Positions 1 to 5,187 of a stretch of DNA of 8,762 nucleotides are shown here, piece by piece. A program made the translations under genes and the position numbers. The DNA is from Methanobacteriota archaeon (GTDB taxonomy: Archaea > Thermoplasmatota > E2 > DHVEG-1): NCBI GenBank assembly GCA_903930505.1, contig CAIYYQ010000201.1:1-8762 (forward strand), written 5' to 3'. The first letter of the stretch is position 1; each line of letters starts with the position of its first letter. The notes under the pieces are model-generated. The model worked only from the letters and a program-made list of their open reading frames with translations, ran no database searches and was not told the origin of the DNA.

Positions 1-62
1 ATCTCACTCTGGCAGGATCACGAGTGCTTTGTAAAATACTAAACATAAATAGCGGACAAGAC
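1..62. other. Left-edge flank, possible 3' end of an upstream gene
   Basis: No complete gene is visible. Reading from base 1 in frame 1 gives a short tail (ISLWQDHECFVKY) ending in TAA at 40-42. Frame 2 gives a ten-residue tail ending in TAA at 32-34. Either could be the C-terminus of a plus-strand gene that converges on the cysteine-cluster gene, but the stretch is too short to decide. On the minus strand the region just past the cysteine-cluster gene's stop is T-rich (complement of 32-54), which would suit an archaeal T-run terminator. This is inference only. Confidence 0.2.
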
Positions 63-491
63 TTACCGTTTCTTCTTAACACGCTCATCTCGTTCGTGTT
101 CTATTTTTGAGACGAGCGCATAAAGTTTTTGCACACGATCATCCGACAGTTTAAAACAATCCCGGTGAAGACATTCATCATCAACAACCGCAGAATCTAA
201 TTCTTTATCAAAAATCACAGGATACAACTGACAACCATCGGGTCGATTATCATATATGATGCATCCGGTTCCATTATGAAACACACATTTCCCTTTTCGA
301 TTTTGTAACTGCAACCAACTCCGTAACCTCCTAACAAAAAAATGAGACGCATATCCTAACCTAGATATTCGGGCAACATCATCATAGGACAACGGCATAT
401 GCGTATCTTTACAACAGTGAATACATCCATACTCTTGACAACAACTACCCATACCCACCTGAAATGAAGCGATGTCTTTAAAAGTATTCAT
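63..491 (-). CDS. YkgJ-like CxxCC cysteine-cluster protein
   Basis: A 142-residue soluble protein with ten cysteines and no membrane segment. An N-terminal cluster has C17-C18, C23, and C26-C27 (CIHCC, the CxxCC core). A middle block runs CVFHNGTGCIIYDNRP (C69, C77), then C87 in CQLYP, and C107 and C112 follow. The order 'CxxCC ... CxF ... C.IY..RP..C..YP' is the signature of the YkgJ/PF03692 family, which is predicted to bind zinc or an iron-sulfur cluster. Its biochemical role is not established. The first half of the usual CxxCxxCC motif is altered here: C18 lies five residues before C23 rather than three. The tail is very basic (ERVKKKR). ATG 491 is taken as the start; ATG at codon 14 (MGSCC) is possible. 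No Shine-Dalgarno is visible upstream, so the mRNA may be leaderless. It is divergent from the ribbon-helix-helix gene, with only 38 bp between starts. Confidence 0.8.
   Translation of the reverse strand: MNTFKDIASFQVGMGSCCQEYGCIHCCKDTHMPLSYDDVARISRLGYASHFFVRRLRSWLQLQNRKGKCVFHNGTGCIIYDNRPDGCQLYPVIFDKELDSAVVDDECLHRDCFKLSDDRVQKLYALVSKIEHERDERVKKKR
477..484 (+). promoter_or_regulatory. Putative TATA box for the ribbon-helix-helix gene
   Basis: TTTAAAAG is a good match to the archaeal TATA element. Counting about 25 bases downstream puts transcription start near 503-507. That gives a leader of roughly 25 nt containing the Shine-Dalgarno at 514-519. The box lies inside the first codons of the divergent cysteine-cluster gene, so the two promoters must overlap. 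Predicted from sequence only. Confidence 0.45.
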
Positions 492-513
492 ATGATTCAG
501 ATTTGAAGATTCT

Positions 514-519
514 GAGGAG
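514..519 (+). promoter_or_regulatory. Shine-Dalgarno site that selects ATG 530
   Basis: GAGGAG lies 10 nt before ATG 530. It decides in favour of ATG 530 over the upstream in-frame TTG at 503, which has no ribosome site and would coincide with the predicted transcription start. Confidence 0.6.
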
Positions 520-529
520 AAAGCATTTC

Positions 530-979
530 ATGAAGGAGAAAAAATTATATAATTTCAGATTACCAATTGAACTCATCCAACAAATCGATGAACTTGCAGA
601 AAACAGAACAGAATTTCTTATCAAGACATTACAACAAGCAATTCAAATGGAAAAAAACCGATCGTTACTAGATCATACGCTACCACCTGATCTCATTGTA
701 AATCAACCATATTTACAAGAATATATCAATCATCTGAAACAGGAGATTTCCGACTGGAAAACAGAAGCAAACCGACTAAACAACCAACTTGAAGGACTGT
801 ATACACATAAAAAAACACAATCAAAACTATCTCGATCAGAAAACATTGTTGATATAACGGAAAAGACCAACGTGACACAGGCAAAAACGACTTCAATGGA
901 CTACCATGATGAAATAGACAGAGTACTTCACATGATGGATGAAAAAGAACTGAAAACAAAATCAACCAATTCTTGTTGA
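530..979 (+). CDS. Small ribbon-helix-helix protein with coiled coil
   Basis: A 149-residue protein. Residues 4-39 read as a ribbon-helix-helix fold of the CopG/Arc type: a strand with alternating residues (KLYNFRLP), helix A (IELIQQIDELAEN) and helix B starting RTEFLIKTLQQAI. Such folds dimerise through the strand and usually bind operator DNA. Residues about 60-91 form a likely coiled coil, with hydrophobic positions I66, L69, I73, W76, A80, L83, L87 and L90. The rest (92-149) is polar, low in hydrophobics and probably disordered. No known family name is recognised for the full length. An extension to TTG 503 is possible but disfavoured. The gene is divergent from the cysteine-cluster gene with overlapping promoters, so it may regulate that gene and itself; this is inference. 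Its 3' end converges on the PKD protein gene. Confidence 0.72.
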   Translation: MKEKKLYNFRLPIELIQQIDELAENRTEFLIKTLQQAIQMEKNRSLLDHTLPPDLIVNQPYLQEYINHLKQEISDWKTEANRLNNQLEGLYTHKKTQSKLSRSENIVDITEKTNVTQAKTTSMDYHDEIDRVLHMMDEKELKTKSTNSC

Positions 980-985
980 ATGTTC

Positions 986-1014
986 TTTCTTGTGTTGTTA
1001 ATTCAAGAAAAAAA
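986..1014. terminator. Hairpin and T-run between convergent genes
   Basis: TTTCTTG (986-992) and CAAAGAA-type partner CAAGAAA (1004-1010) form a perfect 7-bp inverted repeat with an 11-nt loop. Seven A's at 1008-1014 become a T7 run on the minus strand, just past the stop of the PKD protein gene at 1024. Archaeal termination mainly uses T-runs, so the minus-strand signal is the stronger one. The plus-strand gene ends at 979, and its 3' side is pyrimidine-rich. Confidence 0.45.
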
Positions 1015-1023
1015 CTGAAAATA

Positions 1024-3126
1024 TTATCTTTTTTGTTTCCGTTCCAAGAGAAGTATTGCTCCTATGGCAATAAGCACTATACCAAGTTCAAATCCTGGAA
1101 CACCTTTTGATGAAACTGGATTAATAGTCACAAGAGCCGAGGTTTGATTTGTACCACCTTTATCGTCGGTAACTGTAAGTGTGACAAGATATTTTCCAGG
1201 GTTCACAAAGATATGTGTGGTTGATTGGCCATACTGTATTTTATCTTGGAAAGTCCAGGTGTAATTTACAATGCTTCCATCAGAATCAGTGCTTGCCGCA
1301 GCAGAAAATGTAAGAATGTTGCCCACCAATCCTGAATATGAGCCACCTGCGTTCGCTTGTGGAAGCTGATTTGTTAACGATGTCGAGAGAATCGTTACTG
1401 TAGTGTTCGCCATTCCACTTGTTCCATTATCATCAATTACTGTAAGAGTAACGACATAGACACCAGGGGCAGAATATGCATGAGATGGATTTTTCTGGAG
1501 AATTTCGCTGGAGCCATCACCAAAATTCCACCGATAAAAACTGATAGAACCATCAGGATCGGAACTACCAGAACCAGATAATGAAATCTCTTGACCTATT
1601 TTACCAGTATATGGTCCTCCAGGGTTTGCAACAGGTTTTTTGTTCTGAGGTGGACGTTGTTTTATTGTAAAAAACCAGATATCTGAACGATTCTCTAACA
1701 AACTGTTGTTCACTTTGACATACCATGCAAACGTGGTACCAAAAGAAAGAGAAATGTCATATGAGGTAACTGAATTTATTACATTTTGTCGTATTCCTAG
1801 AAGCGTATCATCAGCTGCATTGTAAAATGATACTTTCATCATCCAGCCATTTGGATCAGAAACGGTTACCCGCAATGATACTTTCAAACCAACATTCTCA
1901 GCATCATCTGCTGGCGAAGGCGTTGCAGGTTTATTTGGTAGCTTTAAAAAGATGCCCAACGGAAAATGATCAGTCCCTCGACCAGAAATCTGATACGAAA
2001 CATCACCAATCCCATCAAAATTTCTATCAACTTGTTTATAATCATCCCAGTAATTTCCATAACCTCCATAGTCCCATTGATTACTCCCTTGCTCTTTTGC
2101 ATTAATCACATTGCCACTAAAACTATTTTTATAAACCTTATTATTTTGAGAACCAGACAAAACAGAAAGACCGATCGAACCTGAAGAAATTATAGTATTC
2201 TGATAAATTTCGCTACCTGACTCATCCAGTACGACTCCAATTTGATTCCCGGAAATAGTATTATTCCGCACCACACTCAAGTGCGAATTCAAATAAATAC
2301 CATCGACACTATTTTTATAGATTGTATTCTCAGAAATAATATCACTATTACTTTTATAGAGCCCGATACCATACAGCGTATTGAATTCTATTACATTTTT
2401 ACTTATATTACTAGAGCTACAATCTCTGGTGTAAATACCATATCTGCATCCAGACAAAATATTATCATATATTCGATTACTCTGCGAGTTGCGCATATCT
2501 ACTGCGGCATCGACACAATTTAAAATCTGATTATTGATAATATCATCTGTATGGGAGTTCAAAAGGTAAATCCCTGATTTTATGTTCGAAATAAGGTTTG
2601 CTCCTATCACATTGCCATTACATGAATCAAGGTAAATACCCCTTCCATTGGTACAGTTCTTTATAGTGTTTCGCTGAAGAATCACATTATCTGCAGTCAC
2701 ATGAATAAGAGCACCACCGATATCAGAGATGATATGATTGCCATTGTCAACAACATCGAATCCTTCAAACATCACATAATCAGCAGCGATCACTATCAAA
2801 TATTTACAATCTGTACCATAACTAATCGTAGTATTCTTATCATCGATACCGCCGCTCAAATTTATTTTTTTGTATACATTCAACGATTCGTTATACGTCC
2901 CACCAAAAACATACACAGTATCCCCCTCATTTGCCACATCGATTCCATATTGAATGGTTTTATAAGGATGCTCCGCAGTACCATCTCTAAAGAGATAATA
3001 CGGAGAAGTATCAACATAGATATCCCGGCCACTTACAGTATTAAATCCACTGATCAAACAAGTTAAAAATATTGCAAATAAAAAACAAAAAAATATGCTT
3101 GCAAGAATCAAGGTTTTTGATTTCAT
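1024..3126 (-). CDS. Secreted NosD-type beta-helix / PKD surface protein with PGF-type C-terminal anchor
   Basis: A 700-residue extracellular protein. Residues 1-30 are a signal peptide (MKSK then a long hydrophobic run). Residues about 36-85 hold the usual entry to these proteins (IYVDTSPYY, HPYKTIQYGIDVANEGDTVYV). Residues about 110-345 are a right-handed beta-helix with repeated 'N.I.....GI.L..S..' rungs of NosD/PbH1 type. It is closed by the characteristic NosD end motif GNYWDDY (357-363) and DGIGDVSYQI (371-380). Residues about 399-488 look like an Ig/fibronectin-like domain. Two PKD domains follow (about 497-579 with WNFGDG, and about 589-668 with WTFQD). The tail VPGFELGIVLIAIGAILLLERKQKR-type segment (676-700) is PGF, a hydrophobic span and basic residues. 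This is the layout of PGF-CTERM proteins processed by archaeosortase. The likely role is a cell-surface adhesin or carbohydrate-binding protein; the ligand is unknown. Many N-x-S/T sequons suggest glycosylation. Confidence 0.85.
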   Translation of the reverse strand: MKSKTLILASIFFCFLFAIFLTCLISGFNTVSGRDIYVDTSPYYLFRDGTAEHPYKTIQYGIDVANEGDTVYVFGGTYNESLNVYKKINLSGGIDDKNTTISYGTDCKYLIVIAADYVMFEGFDVVDNGNHIISDIGGALIHVTADNVILQRNTIKNCTNGRGIYLDSCNGNVIGANLISNIKSGIYLLNSHTDDIINNQILNCVDAAVDMRNSQSNRIYDNILSGCRYGIYTRDCSSSNISKNVIEFNTLYGIGLYKSNSDIISENTIYKNSVDGIYLNSHLSVVRNNTISGNQIGVVLDESGSEIYQNTIISSGSIGLSVLSGSQNNKVYKNSFSGNVINAKEQGSNQWDYGGYGNYWDDYKQVDRNFDGIGDVSYQISGRGTDHFPLGIFLKLPNKPATPSPADDAENVGLKVSLRVTVSDPNGWMMKVSFYNAADDTLLGIRQNVINSVTSYDISLSFGTTFAWYVKVNNSLLENRSDIWFFTIKQRPPQNKKPVANPGGPYTGKIGQEISLSGSGSSDPDGSISFYRWNFGDGSSEILQKNPSHAYSAPGVYVVTLTVIDDNGTSGMANTTVTILSTSLTNQLPQANAGGSYSGLVGNILTFSAAASTDSDGSIVNYTWTFQDKIQYGQSTTHIFVNPGKYLVTLTVTDDKGGTNQTSALVTINPVSSKGVPGFELGIVLIAIGAILLLERKQKR

Positions 3127-3176
3127 GGTCCCATCCTTCTTAGATACAGAAAGAGATATAATAAGAGAATTTATAG
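3127..3176 (-). promoter_or_regulatory. Promoter and ribosome site of the PKD protein gene
   Basis: On the minus strand AAGGATGG (complement of 3131-3138) sits 4 nt before the ATG and resembles a Shine-Dalgarno site. Two TATA candidates lie upstream: CTATAAA (complement of 3170-3176) and TATTATAT (complement of 3156-3163). The farther one gives a leader of about 20 nt that would include the ribosome site, so it is preferred. The nearer one would give an almost leaderless mRNA. Confidence 0.45.
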
Positions 3177-3200
3177 TTTTCTCATGTCCTTTGTTTTCAA

Positions 3201-3208
3201 TTAAAATA
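3201..3208 (+). promoter_or_regulatory. coaD: Putative TATA box for coaD
   Basis: TTAAAATA is the best TATA-like element upstream of coaD. Start of transcription would fall near 3230, at or after the first in-frame ATG (3228). This helps argue for translation from ATG 3261. No clear Shine-Dalgarno is seen before either start. Confidence 0.35.
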
Positions 3209-3260
3209 TCAGAGAACTCTTGTCAATATGTTTAATAATTCTTGTTCGATGTTCTCCTTG

Positions 3261-3722
3261 ATGAAGGTATGCATTGGTGGAACATTCAATCCTTTCCACA
3301 GAGGCCATAAACAACTTATCGATATTGCACTTGAGGCTACAGGAAAAAACGGGTATCTCTTCATCGGCATAACAACAGGAAACCTTGCTGAAAAAAAAGG
3401 TGACATCTCAGCATTTGAACAACGAAAAAAAGAAATTGAATCTTTTCTTCATAAACAGAAAACAACACAAACAATTGTTATACAGCCCATCCATGATAAA
3501 TACGGGCCCACAATAAAAGAAGATTTTGATGTAATTGTAGTATCCTCTGCGACACGACAAACCGCAGAAGAAATCAATCAAATTCGTATAAAAAACAAAA
3601 AGAAACCAATGCAAATCATTGAAATACCGTTTATGCTTGCAGACGACGGACGACCAATAAGTTCATCACGAATCAGAAAAAAAGAAATCAACAGAGACGG
3701 ACGTCTCCTAAAAAAAGAGTAA
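3261..3722 (+). CDS. coaD: Archaeal phosphopantetheine adenylyltransferase
   Basis: The enzyme transfers AMP from ATP to 4'-phosphopantetheine to make dephospho-CoA, the penultimate step of coenzyme A synthesis in the cytoplasm. From ATG 3261 the protein has 153 residues, the normal size for the archaeal (COG1019) form. The nucleotidyltransferase motif GGTFNPFHRGH (6-16) carries the HxGH box (H13, G15, H16). FDVIVVSSAT (89-98) and EINQIR (104-109) are typical of the archaeal enzyme. The second nucleotide motif ISSSRIR (133-139) is followed by the family's KEINRDGRLL ending. The frame is open back to ATG 3228, but residues before KVCIGGTF would be an atypical extension (MFNNSCSMFSL), so ATG 3261 is preferred. 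It is followed 54 bp later by a small gene that has its own promoter, so co-transcription is not required. Confidence 0.9.
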   Translation: MKVCIGGTFNPFHRGHKQLIDIALEATGKNGYLFIGITTGNLAEKKGDISAFEQRKKEIESFLHKQKTTQTIVIQPIHDKYGPTIKEDFDVIVVSSATRQTAEEINQIRIKNKKKPMQIIEIPFMLADDGRPISSSRIRKKEINRDGRLLKKE

Positions 3723-3731
3723 TTTTATATA
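3723..3731 (+). promoter_or_regulatory. TATA box of the 99-residue protein gene
   Basis: TTTTATATA begins on the base after the coaD stop codon and is the best archaeal TATA match in the window. Transcription would start near 3752, leaving a leader of about 25 nt that carries the ribosome site at 3765-3771. Confidence 0.6.
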
Positions 3732-3764
3732 GGTCCCCTTATTACGTTACCGTCAACAACAGTT

Positions 3765-3771
3765 AGGTGAT
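3765..3771 (+). promoter_or_regulatory. Strong Shine-Dalgarno site
   Basis: AGGTGAT lies 5 nt before ATG 3777 and matches the complement of the archaeal 16S rRNA 3' end (GGAGGTGATC). It fixes the start of the 99-residue protein. Confidence 0.75.
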
Positions 3772-3776
3772 ACAAC

Positions 3777-4076
3777 ATGATCTATGTGATTTTCCAGATA
3801 GATTCAGAACATGCAGGAAAAATCAATACCCTCATAAAAGATGATGTCGTCAGCAGACAAAGCATACTCAGCAGAGATGCACACGCACTCGACATAAAAG
3901 GAACAGAAACCTACCTTAAAATCGAAGGAAGCGAAACTGGTGTAAAACACGCAGAAGAACTTGCACATGAACTTGGTTTTAAAAAACTTGACAAGAAAAA
4001 AGCAGAGAAAATCAACAAAAAAATCATACAACAGGAAGATTCCGCGGCAACCGGCATGGGCATGATCTTCGACTAA
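3777..4076 (+). CDS. Small uncharacterised archaeal protein
   Basis: A 99-residue soluble, charged protein that I cannot assign to a named family. It has the look of a conserved archaeal hypothetical. Predicted order from sequence: strand IYVIFQI (2-8), helix HAGKINTLIKDD (12-23), strand around RQSILSRD (27-34), strand TYLKIEGS (45-52), helix TGVKHAEELAHELG (54-67), short strand FKKL (68-71), and a lysine-rich helix (73-88). It ends in a glycine/methionine tail AATGMGMIFD. The beta-alpha-beta-beta-alpha order suggests a ferredoxin-like or similar small alpha/beta fold. A nucleic-acid or protein-binding role is possible but unproven. Start and expression are well supported by a consensus TATA box and a strong Shine-Dalgarno. 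It lies between coaD and the convergent deacetylase gene, 9 bp from the end of the latter. Confidence 0.75.
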   Translation: MIYVIFQIDSEHAGKINTLIKDDVVSRQSILSRDAHALDIKGTETYLKIEGSETGVKHAEELAHELGFKKLDKKKAEKINKKIIQQEDSAATGMGMIFD

Positions 4077-4078
4077 AA

Positions 4079-4087
4079 TCTTTTTTT
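4079..4087 (+). terminator. T-run terminator after the 99-residue protein gene
   Basis: TCTTTTTTT begins two bases after the TAA stop (4074-4076), the form of an archaeal T-run terminator. Its last bases overlap the stop codon of the convergent deacetylase gene. On the opposite strand only a short T4 lies past that gene's end, so the deacetylase transcript probably reads into the convergent gene. Confidence 0.5.
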
Positions 4088-5093
4088 AGAGTTTCCAAAA
4101 CCCTTTTAATTCTTTTTTCAACAAGGGGACAATCTGTTCCCCGGTTTTATCCTCAGAAGTTTTTTCACCAAAAACCAAAGGATGAAATGTTAACTGACCA
4201 AGCTGAGAAAGTAAACATTTTCCAATCCAATCCAAATTGTAACCGCCTTCTAATGTGCAGACAAGTTTTGGTTGGATTTCTTGATATCTTTTAATCATCT
4301 CCCCGAAAAAATCTGCGGTTAACGCAAGTCCACCAAGACGATCAGCATGATGGGAATCAAAACCAGAAGAAACAATGATGAAATCTGGTTTAAACTGACG
4401 AGCGATGGGAAGAAATATCTCATTTAAAAGACAAGACACAACATCATCTCCAGATCCATGAAACAACGGTGCGTTCACAGTATATCCCTTTCCAGATCCA
4501 TGCCCAATTTCATTGATTGCACCAGTACCCGGGTAATGTGGTGATAGATGAAACGACTGATACAACACATCGTTTCGCTCATAGAAAATCGACTGGGTAC
4601 CGTTTCCATGGTGTACATCATGGTCAAAAATCAGGACACGTTTTCCTTGATTGGAAATATATTGAGCAGCAAGCGCAGCATTGTTAAACAAACAGAACCC
4701 CATTGATCGATTTGATGTTGCATGATGACCTGGGGGTCGAACCATGGCAAATGCATTATCTGTCTTACCGTCAATGACATTCTGACAGGCGTCGACAACC
4801 GCACCTGCAGCAAGTCGCGCGGTCGTGTAATCATTCTTACAAACATACGTATCCAGATCAATCCACGAATTTCCCTGATCACTAATATCTTTAATTTGTT
4901 GGATCATCTCCTCAGAATGAACAGAAAATAAGAGTTCTTCTGATACCATCGTTGGTTCAATAAAGGTTAGTTTTTCATAAAACGGTGCATGTGTCACTGC
5001 TTTCATCATGACCAAAAGCCGTTCTGCGTTCTCCGGATGTCCGATGTTATCATGTCGATTAAACTCTGAAGAATAAACGATCTGCGTGACCAT
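4086..5093 (-). CDS. Histone-deacetylase-fold amidohydrolase (acetoin-utilisation/class II-like)
   Basis: A 335-residue zinc amidohydrolase of the histone deacetylase superfamily. Motifs in order: HPENAERL (19-26), RPPGHHA (119-125) with the catalytic histidine pair H123-H124, GFCLFNN (132-138), FDHDVHHGNGT (156-166) with zinc ligands D159 and H161, SSGFDSHHAD (242-251) with third zinc ligand D246, and LEGGYN (281-286) with the transition-state tyrosine Y285. All residues needed for catalysis are present and the length is normal, so the enzyme should be active. The physiological substrate in archaea is not fixed by sequence; acetyl-lysine proteins, acetylated polyamines or other acetamides are candidates. 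It is cytoplasmic, with no signal peptide. The gene is divergent from the DNA polymerase gene with 94 bp between the starts, and convergent with the 99-residue protein gene. Confidence 0.92.
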   Translation of the reverse strand: MVTQIVYSSEFNRHDNIGHPENAERLLVMMKAVTHAPFYEKLTFIEPTMVSEELLFSVHSEEMIQQIKDISDQGNSWIDLDTYVCKNDYTTARLAAGAVVDACQNVIDGKTDNAFAMVRPPGHHATSNRSMGFCLFNNAALAAQYISNQGKRVLIFDHDVHHGNGTQSIFYERNDVLYQSFHLSPHYPGTGAINEIGHGSGKGYTVNAPLFHGSGDDVVSCLLNEIFLPIARQFKPDFIIVSSGFDSHHADRLGGLALTADFFGEMIKRYQEIQPKLVCTLEGGYNLDWIGKCLLSQLGQLTFHPLVFGEKTSEDKTGEQIVPLLKKELKGFWKL

Positions 5094-5187
5094 ACCGTAT
5101 CAAAGAAATAAAATACGATAACCGCATATAAGATTATTCTAAAAAATGAATCAACAGACGTAGCAGTCTGTATTGGGGCGGTATTAG
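5094..5187. promoter_or_regulatory. Divergent promoter region between deacetylase and DNA polymerase
   Basis: A single TATA-like core at 5125-5132 reads CATATAAG on the plus strand and CTTATATG on the minus strand, so it could serve either direction. Plus-strand start would be near 5155 (leader about 33 nt). Minus-strand start would be near 5103 (leader about 10 nt). A weak purine-rich ribosome site, GGGGCGGT, lies at about 5175-5182 before the polymerase ATG. No Shine-Dalgarno is clear for the deacetylase. Confidence 0.45.
5154..5171. repeat. Inverted repeat at the predicted polymerase transcription start
   Basis: ACAGAC (5154-5159) and GTCTGT (5166-5171) are a perfect 6-bp inverted repeat with a 6-nt spacer. 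It sits where the polymerase transcript is predicted to begin. It may be an operator or a small leader hairpin. A chance repeat of this size is not excluded. Confidence 0.35.

Noticed and set aside
10..24. The minus strand reads TGATCCTGCCAGA, like the start of archaeal/eukaryotic 16S/18S rRNA.
   Set aside because: The match is only about 13 bases. The flanks do not continue as rRNA, and a protein gene begins at once beside it. Chance similarity.
503..529. TTG start giving a 158-residue ribbon-helix-helix protein.
   Set aside because: The Shine-Dalgarno GAGGAG lies inside this extension and points to ATG 530. The added residues (MKILRRKHF) are not part of the fold, and TTG 503 coincides with the predicted transcription start.
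2140..2790. Repeated short A/T-rich segments that might suggest a DNA repeat array or CRISPR.
   Set aside because: The periodicity is at the protein level (beta-helix rungs). No identical direct repeats with regular unique spacers are seen.
3052..3065. Possible lipobox (LTC, Cys23) in the PKD protein signal peptide.
   Set aside because: The residue before the cysteine is Thr, not Gly/Ala/Ser, and the C-terminal sorting tail already explains anchoring.
1827..3066. Plus-strand open frames opposite the PKD/beta-helix gene.
   Set aside because: Low-complexity, Ile/Thr/His-rich translations typical of antisense reading of Asn/Ile-rich beta-helix repeats.
3228..3260. N-terminal extension of coaD from ATG 3228.
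   Set aside because: The family begins just before the GGTF motif. The extra eleven residues have no family counterpart and no ribosome site precedes 3228. A leaderless start is not fully excluded.
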